Shown: positions 1 through 12,197, counted from the stretch's first letter. The stretch: DNA of 64,000 bases from Flammulina velutipes (GCA_011800155.1 CM022368.1:682001-746000); one strand, 5' to 3'. The notes: generated by a model from the sequence alone, not told the origin. Numbers and translations are program-made.

Positions 1-906
1 TTCAAGAAAGTGATATGGGCCTCTTCAATAGCGTGGTTCTCGTTGAATATGATAAAGAAGTCTCTCCATCCGTGGAGATCTCCAGAAAATAGCCGAACTT
101 GGGCCCATGGCAGCAAAGCGTGTAGGCGCATATTATGAAGCCTGATTTCCCACAAACGAGGAGCATAGTTGAACCAAATGCCGTCAAATACGGGGGAGCT
201 GAGCTCGATATCGGGAAGAGTCATTTGTGTTGTTGTTTCGACCTCTACCTGGAAGATTTCGAGCAAGGGCAATTCCATCTGTGATAAGCGATAGAGATCT
301 GTGAGATCTGTGTTATGGTGGGTAGATATTTCTAGAACCACTAGCTGGCTCGCGTGGGGTTGAAGGAGTGAAGGGACCACACATCGTTCTCCAGCGGTGC
401 ATACCACATAGAGGGGATGAGCAGCAGACCGAGCTAGAACCTCCTTCAACAAGGAGACTTTGCTATCTGTCCACTCCGCGTCAAACGCGGTATCGATGGA
501 TAATCGTGACCAGAGGGTTGGATTGGCCAGTGTTATGGCCCTCCAGCGAGAGCAGACGTGACTGATGACCCAAGATGCGTGTTTCTGCACTTGGATGGAC
601 TCGTGTGCATCGTCGGCAGCGATCGCGAGAGAGAAAATGTCGAGCAATAACTCCACTGGTAAGGCGGAACTAGCTAAGCTCCCAGGAGGTGGTTTAGGGA
701 GTTTAGGGAGTCGGTAAACCCTGAGCAGGTGGGATATTATATTGCGCCTTTTCTGTCTGTAGGCTCGGCGCAGTCGCTGCAAGTCACCAAAATGGCGTCG
801 AATATCAGGATCCAGATGAGAGCGCGTGCCATTGTTCACCGCTTCAATCTACAAGTATAAACTTTAGTCGCTGTTGAGAATGAAAAATAAGCCTCACAGC
901 AGCCAT
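1..906 (-). CDS. F-box domain protein, N-terminal part (runs off the left edge)
   Basis: The minus strand reads a two-exon start: MAA, an intron of about 50 nt (GTGAGG...TTGTAG), then a continuous frame to position 1. After a basic N-terminal stretch (DLQRLRRAYRQKRR) comes an F-box-like helix around residues 65-85 (LPVELLLDIFSLA). A tryptophan-rich segment follows (CSRWRAITLANPTLWSRL), as is usual in Agaricomycete F-box proteins. The rest looks like irregular leucine-rich sequence. F-box proteins normally bind Skp1 and select substrates for SCF ubiquitin ligases; that role is inferred from the family. The start was chosen because it is the first ATG that splices into the frame. It lies only 50 bp from the divergent start at 957. 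The C-terminus is outside the window. Confidence 0.75.
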
Positions 907-956
907 CGTGGTTGCGCAACACGATAAACTGGTGGCTGTGCTAATGATTCTTAATC
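907..956. promoter_or_regulatory. Very short divergent intergenic region between two start codons
   Basis: Only 50 bp separate the proposed ATG of the minus-strand F-box gene (906) from the ATG of the plus-strand coiled-coil gene (957). Both 5' leaders must therefore overlap, or one start must lie further inside its gene. No TATA box is visible in the gap. Confidence 0.4.
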
Positions 957-1796
957 ATGGACCAGGATTGTCCGGACTGGGATGGCGCAGTCAAGAGATA
1001 TCGTGCGTTGACGGAACGAAATACTGCAGACCTGAACGATGAGGCAATTCTTCGTGAGCTACATACTGGCTTTACAGAGTTACTGGTGCGTCGTCTATCC
1101 GACACTTGCTATCAGAGGATGATTAATGGCCCAGGACAAACGCTATGTGCTACGGGAAGATGGGACGCAATGGCCAAATTTACCCAATACTTTTGGCGAA
1201 TTAGTACCATTCATGTATATCCAGCAAGACATTACAAGCAAGAAGTTGGATCGGCTGGGGAAGCCAGTCAAGGGCGCGTTGAAGTGATCAGTCTACCAGT
1301 CTTGTAACTGATATACCTTCTAGCTGTCAGCGAGAAGAGAAAGGCCAGCACGGAACAGGAGACTGTCAAACGTCCACGGACATCCTCTTTCATTGATAGG
1401 CCAGCCACACATTCTCCGCTGCCGGCCAGCCCGCCCATCCCATCATCGTCTCCCAATATGTTGGACTCCCTTCCCCGTCTCGTACGACTTTACTCCTGGT
1501 CCATTCCACCTCTAAATTCTCTACAGGTTCGTCTACCTGATTCCGCATCGGAAGAATCTCTCAGTCTCTCCCCGCCTCCGATATCCACCAACCTAACGGA
1601 CCTTCTCCTACAACAGACTGCTAATCTGCGGAAACTCCAGAACGAATATAACGAAAGTATACGACAAATACAAGCGGCACAGGAAGCGCATACGCGCATC
1701 TCGCAACTTGTGGCTGAGGCCAAGCAGCAAATTAACGAGACTGCTAGACGTTTAATCAGCGATAGTATAAACGAGGGATCAATACGAAGTCATTAG
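957..1796 (+). CDS. Uncharacterised protein with C-terminal coiled coil
   Basis: Three exons give about 247 residues. Introns are 1086-1134 (GTGCGT...CCAG) and 1284-1330 (GTGATC...TCAG). The middle exon is in the frame reading DKRYVLREDGTQWPNLP, which joins cleanly in phase. Residues 1-95 look folded. The middle is Ser/Pro-rich and basic, with a KRKAS...KRPR stretch that could be a nuclear signal. Residues of about 185-235 form a heptad-like helix (NLRKLQNEYNESIRQIQ). I do not recognise the family. The size and C-terminal coiled coil would suit a small structural subunit, for example of a kinetochore or chromatin complex, but nothing specific supports that. Confidence 0.6.
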
Positions 1797-2637
1797 GGCG
1801 ACGTCGAACATTGTTGTATGTATTCTATTTTTGGGTGATTTGTGAACGTGGGTGACTGTCGACAGCGACTCGAGGAGATGTGGCGTGTCAAATGACGTGG
1901 AAGTTCCCAAAGAAGGCGTTCAACGCTGACAGGCTGTCAAGTGAGCATTTCGGCTGATATTTGAGGCTTCGAATGCGCAATTTAGACTTTGAGAGGTGTT
2001 CAAGCTATTGGAAATGGATGACCGACAAGTGTGGCGCAACCGTCCCAAATTTCCCACGATCGCTCATCTTTGTCTCGAACGGCCATCTCTCAGTATGCCA
2101 CAGGTATGGTCATGAGACGATGACCGAGACCGAGACGTATACACAAAAAATGTTGAATACATTTTGCTTTGATATTTCAGGTCAGAAGGTTGGAGGACTA
2201 AAAAAATAACGCCCAGTCAACATTCCGTTTTGATGATTGTCCACACATTTTGTGCCCAGGCCTACGAGCCTGAAGCGAACTATAGCGGATTCTCAGGCTG
2301 GTATTGAGGCAATCATCAACCAAAATCAATGATACATTCTGGATTGGCTCCAGACTTGGCCATTTCCCTGTGGCGCAAACAATATCACCTGAAACTTGCT
2401 GCGCATGGACCCAGCGAGAGAATCCAAGTCCTGGGAGAAATGCATGTCCTACCAAGTAAGAATGCAAGAACTTAGAGAGTCTGGTGCACCGTTCAGGCTG
2501 AAGTCATTAAAAATCTATCGTATCGAGTATGATAGCACAGGACAGTACATATCATATCATGTTCGTCGATAATACATTTTTTACTTCCGTTGTACCCAGA
2601 TTAGAAGAAAATAGGAGAAGAATGTAGGACATCCGTT
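1797..2637. other. Intergenic, no supported gene
   Basis: This stretch of about 840 bp lies between convergent genes. It has two short open frames (1961-2209 plus, 2198-2467 minus) with no recognisable motif, no splice structure and no good start context. I see no repeat or RNA gene in it. Confidence 0.5.
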
Positions 2638-3519
2638 TCAGCCGATGACACCCACCGGGAGCGTAAAGATAGGTCGTGGCTCCAGGGCTAACAAACCAGC
2701 TGTGCCGACGTACAAGGCAGCCACACCAGTAAGCACACCAATCACCCCAGCCGCTTGACTCACACTATGAGGAAGGTTAGACGATATGGGCGATTGACTG
2801 CGAGAAAATGACGTACGACGCGCTCCCAGTGAAATTGGCTATCCCTAGCATCAGGAAGGTGATGGTGAGGAGACTTAAGGTAACGACAATGGCAACATTT
2901 TTCCTAAGACCAACCAGGCTGGGTAAAGGTGACAATGTCAGAACGATTGGAAAGAGCGAGCAAACAACTCACAGGAAGATTACCGTTAGGAAGGAATACA
3001 TGATGAAATAGATGCCAACAGCATTGCCAAACATTCCCGCATCTTGGGCATAGGCATCGGCGACACCACTGCTAGGGATGTAGTACGCAGAGAGGGATAA
3101 CCAGAAAGTTGAATAGAACACAAAAACTGGGGATATAATCAGTAAGGCCCCGAGCGGATAATGAAACGAGGGGACTGACGTGTCCCAGTATATGCAACCC
3201 CTCGAATGAGCTCGAAGATGCCGCCTATGAATTGACCAAGACCGCCCAAGGCAAGCGCAAGCCCGACGATAGCATTGGGAATAGTGATATCTGCGGCGCG
3301 GCAGTTGTACAAAGATATGACAATGCATGTACCACCGAAACTGTACAATCCACTTCACAGAATGTCAGCCCGGGACAACTGCGAGAAGTAGAGAACATAC
3401 AGGATAGAACCGTCAACAGATGGTAGACGCGCTGGGACCACAGCTGCTGGTATCGACTTGGGCAGAATATTGGCCTCGACATCCTCGATACGTGACGACT
3501 CGCTCTTGCTGGAGGACAT
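2638..3519 (-). CDS. GPR1/FUN34/YaaH (Ato) family acetate/ammonium carrier
   Basis: The gene has five exons with 48-55 nt introns (for example 3353-3400). The protein is about 230 residues with a soluble N-terminus (MSSSKSESSRIEDVE...) and six hydrophobic segments. Family signatures are the first helix (LGLYSFGGTCIVISLYN), the N-A-I-V-G-L-A-L-x-x-G-G-L-x-Q segment near residue 70, and FWLSLSAYYIP in the third helix. Members are plasma-membrane carriers of acetate and possibly ammonium; substrate here is inferred. The usual NPxPLGL signature at the start of helix 1 is degenerate: the sequence reads DGSILGL, so the asparagine and both prolines are missing. The last exon ends LPVGVIG and is in phase with the others, so the gene looks intact. 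Confidence 0.8.
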
Positions 3520-4199
3520 TGTGGGATTGGTATTTGAGGGAGGAAGAAGAGTAAGAATGATTCCTCGTCAAACTGGAACATACACCAAAAACCTTTTGTA
3601 TGAATTCAATCAAGGCCGACATGTGACCACGATGCCCCGCAATCGAATTTCGGATGTCCATCTGTGTGGGGTTCCGTAAAACTTGAACTTGTGATCGTGT
3701 CTGTCCTCCGCCTCCTTCCGCGATCACCTGTCAACGGTATCCAACCCTGTCCTCGCGCGATCGAGTATATCTTGTCACTGTCAGTGTCATGGAATGCAGA
3801 GGTCAGCTCTGGTCAGCTACATGTCCTAATACCAGAAATCGGGCCGAGCTGCCAGTGGCCGCGCGCGACCGAAAAGGACGCCAACTCACTCGCTCTGCTC
3901 TTCAGATGATTATGGTATAGGGTCTGAGGCTCGAATATGATGAAACCGTATTTTTGGCGCAACTAATCATCCATTAGTCGAACGCCTACTGGTCTCGCCA
4001 GTCGTAGCCCTATTGCCAGCAGAAGATAAACAAGCGGAGCAGCCAATAAAGAGTGGTCGGTTATCGGCTGGAGCCTAGAAGACGACGTCAAGAGGTCATG
4101 TCGTGCAACCCCTGACCAACGATAGGTCAAGAGTTGTGCATCTGAGTGTCCACAGCATCAAGAATATGCCGAAGACCTGCGCTTAACGGTCACAATCAA

Positions 4200-4260
4200 C
4201 CCCGCTTCCCCGCATTTGCGGGGTAATATGAATTTGATGGCTGAAGTCCGAGTATAAAAA
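4200..4260 (+). promoter_or_regulatory. Core promoter of the FMO gene: triple GCGGGG sites and TATA box
   Basis: TATAAAAA lies at 4253-4260, 44-51 nt before the ATG at 4304. Just upstream are CCCCGC at 4200-4205 and a perfect 7-bp inverted repeat, CCCCGCA-TT-TGCGGGG, at 4208-4223. Each half of the repeat matches the CreA/Mig1 consensus SYGGRG. Three such sites in 24 bp suggest carbon catabolite control of the monooxygenase; binding is inferred. The rest of 3520-4199 shows no gene. Confidence 0.5.
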
Positions 4261-4303
4261 GCTTCAAGTTCGTGAAGGACTCAAATAGCTTCTTGCAACT
4301 GTC

Positions 4304-6985
4304 ATGTCGACATCTGTGGCTACCCAAGAATTCCTTCATCTGGACCAGGCCAAGTCAGCTATCAGCCATATCGAAACTTCATCCAACTCACCGGTCGAGG
4401 TTAGTGCATCTATTCGCATTTCTCTCACCATGTTCACCGGTCTACATAGCATGCCCAACGATGGTTCAAATCGTTCTCTGCCGCTATCGATGCGAAGGAC
4501 ATCCCCCTTATCACCGCACACTTCCTGGAAGATGGTTATTGGCGGGACCTTTTAGCTCTGTCGTTTGATAACAGGACGTTGCACTCCATCTCTAACATTG
4601 AGAGATACTTGGATGAAGGCGGCCGCCTCAAGGAATCGGGGCTTAGTAGTCTGAAGCTTGAGGGAGAACCTATTGTTACCAAGGCTAATCGGGGTGCGTG
4701 GTATCATCTGATTCATAGCCGACGGACCTTGTTTATGAAAGACTCGTAGATTTCACTTGGATCCAATGCTTCTTCTCATTCGAAACGGATATCGCCCGTG
4801 GCCGTGGGTTTTTCAGACTTATGCGCGATAGCGATGATGGTGCTTGGAAGGCCAAGTAAGCTAGGAGTTCAATGTCGTTGTATCTGCTCACCATTCGTTC
4901 CAACAGGACCCTCTACACTGGAACCGAGGAGTGGAAAGGCTTCGAGGAGAAACGAGGCAATGTTAGTCGCCCCAATACCCCGATACTTGTATTAATCGTC
5001 AAATTTCGCTTTAGACGCGACCCGCTGGTGTCAATCATGGCGAGAACGTGGAGCGAAAGTCCTGGAAGGCCCGCCGCGCTGAGAAACGTGAGTTCTCAAA
5101 GGAGGATCCTGCAGTCGTCATCATCGGCGCTGGACAATCTGGTCTCGCTTTGGCCGCGAGATTAGGTCAACTCGGCGTCGACACATTACTCATTGAGCAA
5201 GTTTCCTGTTCGACACTGGAATGTTATTGCTGACGCTAGAACAGTAAGAACGAAAGAGTCGGAGATAATTGGAGAAAGAGGTATAACTTCCTGGTCTTGC
5301 ACGGTAAGTGCGAAATGAACCATCGAGGCTAAGCTGATTCCAACTCCACGTCGAATAGACCCAGTCTGGTATGATCACCTTCCATATGTGCCATTCCCCG
5401 ACCACTGGCCCGTTTTGTAAGCTTCGTAATCAGATTCCAGGATAAAGAGACTCACAATATATTAGTACACCAAAGGACAAGCTAGCCGACTGGTTCGAAG
5501 CCTATGTGAGATCCTTCGTAGTATCCTGCTATCAACATTGTTGCTGACGAGACGTTACAGGCAGCAACCATGGAATTGAACATCTGGATGTCCAGCTCGA
5601 TCAAGGATACCTCATACGACGAGGCTTCCAATACGTGGACGGTCACCGTAATCCGACCTGACCAAACTGAGCGTGTCCTGAAGCCCAAGTTCGTCGTCGT
5701 TGCCACAGGCCACAGCGGCGAACCCAACATTCCGACATTCGAGGGCCAAGATAAATTTCAAGGCCGTGTTTGTCACTCAAGCCAGCATACGACGGGAGGT
5801 GACTTCACGGGCAAGAAAGCAATGGTGGTGGGATGTTGCAACAGCGGGCACGAGTGAGTCCTGTAAATTCGACCGGGAGACGTTTTGCTAATGAGGACCA
5901 TCTAAAAGCATTGCCCAAGACTTCTATGAGCAGGGCGCAGATGTCACGATTGTACAGCGCTCAAAGACCTATGTCATGTAAACACATCGTCATCATGAAG
6001 TCCACTGGGTCGCTAACCTTTCCTTCAGGTCTTCAGATAGGGGTTTGAAGATTCTCTTCCGAGGGCTTTACGAGGAAGGGGGCCCTCGTACAGAAGACGC
6101 CGACGTCATGTTCAATTCGACACCTTATCGTTGGTATCAGGTGAGAATTATTGTTGCAATTGCCTTGCTTCGCCACTAACCTAAAGACTGCGTCATAGAC
6201 CCTCCACAAGTATACCACAGAGGAGATCGCCGATGCCGATAAAGAGACTCTGGACGGTCTTGAGAAGGCAGGTTTCCAGTTCCAATGGGGTCAGTCCGTT
6301 CCATCGTCTTCCTCGTTGTCCGCTGATTTATTGACGCTATAAACAGGTCCTAATGATTCCGGATTCTTGATGTTGTACTTCACTCGCGGAGGAGGATATT
6401 GTACGTCTCCTCGAGATATCTGTGCAGTTTCACAACTCATATCCACAACAGACATTGATGTGGGAGCGTCAAAGCTCATCATGGACAAGAAGATCAAGCT
6501 GAAGCAAGGCCAGGAAATTAGTGAGCGTTTTCATCGAGATTGATATAACAAGTACCTGATACACACTAGGCCATTTCACCGAGAAAACTGTAGTCTTCAA
6601 GGATGGCCAGGAGATTGAGGCAGACATTGTCGTCTTGGCTACTGGTTACAAGGTTCCTAATCCATTGCTTGTTCCAGTCGGAGAATTTCGCTGATATGCA
6701 TCCCCAGAACATGAAGACGTCCGCGGTCAAGATTCTTGGGCAAGAGGCAGAACGGATGAACGATGTTTGGGATCTCGATGAGGAAGGTGAAATGCGCTCA
6801 ATTTGGAGTCGCAATTCTGGACACCGTAAGCAATATCTCAATAAGTGATATGGCAACCCACTAACCACTATCAATGCTCAGCTGGGATCTATGCAATGGG
6901 AGGCAACCTGGCCCTGGTCCGCTTCTGGAGCAAGCGCCTAGCATTGAAGATCAAAGCCCAGATAGAAGGATTGGCGCCTATCTGA
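4304..6985 (+). CDS. Flavin-containing (FMO-type) monooxygenase with NTF2-like N-terminal domain
   Basis: This is a many-exon gene with a product of about 590-600 residues. Residues 1 to about 160 (MSTSVATQEFLHLDQAK... ITAHFLEDGYWRDLLAL) resemble the NTF2/SnoaL-like domain that precedes many fungal FMO-like enzymes. Next come the FAD Rossmann motif GAGQSGLALAARL (about residue 190), the FMO-type segment FQGRVCHSSQH, a second Rossmann motif for NADPH (VVGCCNSGHD), and the late ATGY motif (VVLATGYK). The end, ALKIKAQIEGLAPI, is typical. Such enzymes use NADPH and O2 to hydroxylate N or S atoms or do Baeyer-Villiger chemistry; the substrate cannot be read from sequence. All exons join in phase, so the gene appears functional. 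The start was chosen as the first ATG after the TATA box. Confidence 0.85.
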
Positions 6986-7236
6986 AGGACGCCACGAATT
7001 GTTGCTAGAACTGTATGAAGTGTATCTACCTACGTGCGAATTGTATTATTATTAGCAACAACCTTGTTCCATATTTGATCAAGAAAGCACCTTGTTCTTT
7101 GTTCTCTTTGATCGCCTTGTTTTTGAGCGTGTCCTTGTCTCGAAGATCTGCCCTTTGATGTCCTCGGCATTTCCTATAAGAACAAAGCCTTGAAGCGTAG
7201 AAAAGATATCTTTATTCTTTACACTTACCTATCAGC

Positions 7237-8104
7237 ATGGCCTACTTGTACGTCCCACCGAAGTCATTCTACTTCACTTTCAAAGTGGACGCGATGGAAA
7301 CGTTGAAGCTTTACTGCGACGATGTGGACAATGTAGCAAGAAGAGAGCTTGAGTCCCTCGACAAGAGAGCACAGCGTTATGTCGGTTACTGTGTCGATGT
7401 AAGTCTCCGCATCATATGAAGTCAATTCAATCTAACCTCTTTAGTTCGTCGGTCCACCTCACCCCGCTCGGAAGTTGAACGCAATCACGCTTCGCCCCCT
7501 CCAACCGACCTTGACTCGCCCTGACAAGCTGGACCCATTGAGAGTGAGTCCCGCTATGTGCGCCCCAGTCTACCCCACCAGCAACCACCCCGCTTCCCGT
7601 GGTCCTTTGCGAACGTCAAAACTTCTCCCGTGGCCGAACTGCTATCACCCAACTTGCTACGATCTCGACGTACTGGTCCCAACTCGTTCGATAGACTATG
7701 GCGACGCGATTAAGCTTGAGCTTCGTTCTCAAGCAGAAATGGATGCCTACGTCGAACAGGATGCACAATGCTTGGACCAGCCACGCGAGTAGGTTTTCCT
7801 CCCGGTCTTGCAATTCGACACCAATCTGGGTGCTGTCCACGAGCTAAAGGATCCCTCCGACATGTATATGGAATGTGATATCTTGCAAAGGTCAGTCTGT
7901 CGTCATTGAATCGGACCACGAGTTGCTGGAGCTAAACGATTTGCACAGGATCATTTCCGACTGCGTATCGCGCCAAACGGCCAACGGCGAAAGGTCCAAG
8001 CTCCCATTGAGGCTCGTCCGCAATTTCCGAAAGCATGTCAGAAGAGCGTCAGCAAGCGTAAGTGGGATGAATCTCAGTCTAGCCAATCAGTGGTGAAGCT
8101 GTAA
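7237..8104 (+). pseudogene. Damaged copy of an uncharacterised fungal gene family
   Basis: The copy is clearly homologous to the intact minus-strand gene at 15874-17095. Shared blocks are the VYITF/FYFTFKVD start, LRPLQP, MCAPVYPTSNHP, NCYHPTCYD, and later PVLQFD...VHEL and RKVQAP. The first intron (after residue 54) is conserved in position. The frame meets an in-frame TAG at 7790-7792, yet homologous sequence (VFLPVLQFDTNLG) follows at once in the same frame. The copy lacks about 20 residues found in the paralogue at this point. The last exon is homologous only in a frame that the apparent phase-2 donor (AG-GTCAGT near 7890) does not deliver. A functional short protein ending at the TAG remains possible. 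Function of the family is unknown to me. Confidence 0.55.
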
Positions 8105-8298
8105 CTGAATTTGAGTCAAGTATCGAAGAAGTCTGTAACGTGTAGAACGCACCTGTAACAACAAACTATTCCTGTTTGGATCTGTGAAATCAGCATTTCT
8201 TGGTTTCTCACAATATTGAGGTCCTTTAATTCGGCGGCTGAAGGTCCCATTCATGCAATGAATTGACCGATGTATATTACAAAGTGCAATGGTCCCAC

Positions 8299-11208
8299 TC
8301 ATGCAGCATCTACAAGAATACCATTTGTTAAGGCTAACAACAATCTGAATCAGCGATGAAGAAAAAGAAAGAGTTCAAAGGGACATACAGTGCTCCTTCT
8401 CCAAAGCATCCTCCCAGCCTTCGGTGAATAGCTCGGGGTTTAATGTCGGGTGTGCGATGGAAGCTGCTATCTTTGGTCGATCCTTACTCTTTAATTCATC
8501 TTGCCATGCATCCACCGCTTTCGGCACTTGACTATCCAAGCCAGATCACATATTAGTACCATGCTGGTATCAATAGATGGTAATATACCTCGGTGCATAC
8601 GTCCGTGCGAACAACGCTGCCTCCGGGGCACGTCCAGTCTTAATCAGAAGGTCTACGCATAGGGCAGGATCCCCAAGCTGGAACAGAGTTGCAAAGGCTA
8701 AATTGTTCTGGCCCTTCTCCTCTGAAGTAGGGACATTAGTCTTGTAATAACCAACGGGAGGAAAGAGCACCCACCAGCTTTCACCGCAAGTAACTTCAGG
8801 CCTTCCCGATCGCCAATTGACAGCAATAACAGCATCAGAGCGCTCAAATCGCCTGCCTTCTCGAAGCTCTCACGAGCGAGATCGAAGCGCCATACAGCTA
8901 ATGCGCGATCGCCGAGAGATTTCCATTTCAATTCAGATTCAAGCTCGGGCACTGCGCGAACAATCTCCAGCGCAGTGTCAAGGTCGTCGAGTTGGAGAGA
9001 CAAGTCGAATTTATGGTCGGGGTCCACAGTGACCTGCAGAGCGAGCTCTTTGAGATCTACACATAGCTGATCAGGACGAGGACACGATTATCTCTACAGA
9101 TATGAACGTACCGCGCGCTTCTAAGAACCGAGCAACTTTGCTGAGCTGATCTTTTGGCAGAGTGGGCAGGATTTCAGCTGCGGCGTCCATGTCACCACGA
9201 AGTACAGCAGTTTGATACTCGACGACATTGAGTGACAACGAGTAGCTGTAGACATTGACCTCCTTGTCGCAAAGGTAGACGCGGTTATGAGATGGAATAT
9301 AACCAAGGAGATAAAGGGTACTATATCCACAGTCAGCGCCGACGTTGGCATGTATATCTAGTCGGGACTTACGTGTCGAAAGGGCTTATGGTGTATGATT
9401 CCGTGCCCACGAAGTAGCAGAGCCTCTTTGACGCGGTTGTGTAGATGAAACAGTCCTCAACCCATTTCGCTGTTCGCACGCTAGACTTGCTCAGACACAG
9501 TGAGGGAAAAGGAAAACAAAACTCTTACCTATCCTGCACATCAGCAACGATCTCAAACGCTTCTTCTACTCCCTCGTCGGTGATTTCGCCACCCTCTTCC
9601 AGCTTGGCGGTGTAAGCTTCTCTGTCAAATCGAAGAATATAGTATGAGTCGGCGGTGGCGATTGCAACGAGCGTCCCCGATCCAGACCAGAAGACGTTTT
9701 GCGCGTCTACGTCAATCCGTCGCACAACTTCGCCTGTTTCCCAATCCCAGAACACCACGAAGCCGGGACCACGCGCAGCCAAGAGGGTACCCCCATGTAT
9801 GCCGTCCACAGACCAACTGCCGGCGCCTTTCATGCCAGCGCCTCCACGCTCTCGGAAGTTCTTGTACACCTTGAGCTTGACCTTATTTTCGAGAACAGCG
9901 TATGTGTTGGAATCAGAGGACCAAGCGAATGAGAGACCTGATCCAAATGCCTTGTTCCTCCAAGCGAGGGCGGTGTACGTGATGTACTCGCCATCACCGA
10001 CGACCGTGACGAAACGACCATTGGGGGAGTGTATAATTGACGTCGCGAAGATTTCGGTGGATCCGATTTCCTTAGGTGCAAGAGAGACGCGTGCGCCATC
10101 GGAAGAGGCTGATGCGTCCTCCTGAGGAATCATCTGGAGATTCCCCGAGAGGACTTGTTGGTTGCGGGTGAAGATGAGCTTTCCGGAGGGGTCCATGCTG
10201 TACATCGGCTCGTCTCGTCCGAGTTTGATTACAACGGAACCCTCGTCGAAACCGACAGCAATTTCGTTGGCGTCTTTGCGAACCGCAATCGACCAGGCGC
10301 GTTCCAGGGCGTAGCTGAGGGTGTTCTCCAGGCGATAAGTCCCGCTGTTCCATAGTTTAACGGTGCCATCTTCACTACCACTGATGATCAATGGCAGGCT
10401 GGGGTGGAAGACAGCGAACGACACGTTGTTAGTGTGTCCTTCCATCGTTTGGACACAGCTCTTGCTAAGGTAGTCCCAGACTTTGACCGTCTTGTCATCG
10501 CCGACGGTAACTAGGTAGGGCTTGTCCGCGCCAGGGTAAAAGTCGACATAGTTGACGCCCTTTTCGTGAGCATCCATCGTGAAATTTGCGGTGGATGTGC
10601 CGATGGACCACATTTTAACGGTTCTGTCGAGACACGCCGATGCAAAAGTGTTGGGATCCTTTGGGTTGAAGGCCAGGTTCATAATATAATGTGTGTGGCC
10701 TTCATAGAGCTGCATATCATCAGCAACGGAGCGGGGATAATCGACTAGACGCGCACTTGGATATTTTTCCAGCCCTTTTCCCAATCCCATGCCTTGATAG
10801 TCATATCATCACTTCCAGTAAGCACGATGCTCGCCGTTGGGTGCACTGTCAAGCATCGGATATAGTCCGGATGGGCTTCGAATGCGGTGACCTTTTCGTG
10901 CGTGTTGTAGTTGTAGACACGTAGTTGGAAGTCGTCCGAGCCCGCAACGAACCAGTTCTTACGAGCGATGAATTTCACGCAGCGCACTGGCACTTCGGAG
11001 ACCTCGAAAGTCTTGACGACGACCCCAGTTTCGTGGTTGTAGATGATAACGGTTCCATTGTAGAGACCAGTGAGCAGCCAGGGTTCCGTCGGATGAAAGT
11101 CAACTCCTTTGACCCGTTCCGACCGGTTCAGCTGCTTTTTCTGTTCACGATAGATCAGTGAAAGCTGGAATACAACGTCGATATCCTTACATTCACTTCA
11201 AAAAGCAT
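8299..11208 (-). CDS. SEC27: Coatomer subunit beta-prime (COPI, beta'-COP)
   Basis: The product starts [23 protein letters not shown], with intron 1 after codon 6, and continues through six or seven WD40 repeats (for example [40 protein letters not shown]). The COPI WD-associated alpha-solenoid follows ([46 protein letters not shown]). The last exon is tiny and ends EHYAA. At about 840 residues the length is normal for the family. Beta'-COP is part of the COPI vesicle coat; its N-terminal propeller binds dilysine retrieval signals for Golgi-to-ER transport. The WD40 part is one long exon (about 9525-10790), while the 3' end is split by several short introns. It lies alone between unrelated genes. 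Confidence 0.95.
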
Positions 11209-11533
11209 CTAAGTCGCGGTGAATGGTAATTAAGACGTGTTTTGTCACAGCGTCACGTCACCGCCACCTTTCTCACCTTAACTCTCACGCTCCCAACAGA
11301 CTGGCATTCTTACTTGGAGTTCACTGACATCTGTATCTGCCTGGGACAATTCCAGAAGTACGCATCTACAGGTCTCTACATTACCATTTCTGAATCTCCA
11401 ATCAAGAGCACTGGCAAGGCACCAACTAAAGTCGACATCTTGGATAGTCTACACTCTGAAATACTACTTGTCTTCCAAGGAAATGAACGTAAATTTCCTC
11501 CGTCGTCTATCGCAAGGTCTCCCCAATACCACT

Positions 11534-11978
11534 ATGTCTGCATCCAAGTACAAACTCGTATTCTCCACACCATTCGAATCGACACAAAAAATCTTGGATC
11601 ATTTATTTGAAACGTTTCCTAGCGAGCTGGGAAACATCGGGGAGTATGATCAATGCGCCTTTCGTACACGAGGTTTGGGTTCGTCAATATGGTTTTGTTA
11701 TAGTGCGCCACAATCTGACTGCTTGGCACAGGGCAATTTCGCCCTTCCCTCAAGGCGAATCCTGTCATAGGAACAGGTGGAAAGCTAGAGCATGTTGAAG
11801 AGGATCGTATCGAGATTCTCATCAACCATGGTGGTCCTGAACAAGTCCGTAAAACCATTGAGGAGCTAAAAAAGGTTCTCCTTCATGTTCAAAGCGTTAC
11901 TTTGGCGCTCAAAGTGTTTTCTAGGTTCACCCTTACGAGGAGGTTCCTTATGATGTTTACAAACTTGAAAACTTCTGA
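11534..11978 (+). CDS. Stand-alone NIF3 C-terminal (YqfO/CutA-like) domain protein
   Basis: Three exons give about 113 residues: MSASKYKLVFSTPFES, then IGEYDQCAFRTRGLGQFRP, NPVIGTGGKLE, RIEILI, and HPYEEVPYDVYKL at the end. These match the ferredoxin-like insertion domain of NIF3/YqfO/DUF34 proteins, including the H-P-Y-E-E motif, without the metal-binding NIF3 core. Introns begin at about 11682 (GTTCGT...GCACAG) and about 11875 (GTTCTC...TTCTAG). Short proteins with only this domain exist in bacteria and fungi; their role is not established. An upstream in-frame ATG at 11468 would add 22 residues but is outside the conserved start. Confidence 0.75.
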
Positions 11979-12197
11979 TGTTTGGTGGGCCGTCGGTGTT
12001 TTACAAGCGCGCTCTCCGATTCATATCACAGTTTTGTCGAGCCAAGTCCCTCGGCTATTATTAAATGTAGCCATGAGGACAGGATATAATATTAGGTACC
12101 ATATTAAAATACTTGCTGTCACGCTCCACGCTCTCCCTCCTACCATCATCATCTTGAACTCCTGCAAATCACTTACTCCACGCCCACAACGCCCGCA

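Noticed and set aside
2198..2467. 89-codon minus open frame
   Set aside because: No motif, no homologous segment in the window and an intergenic position between convergent genes.
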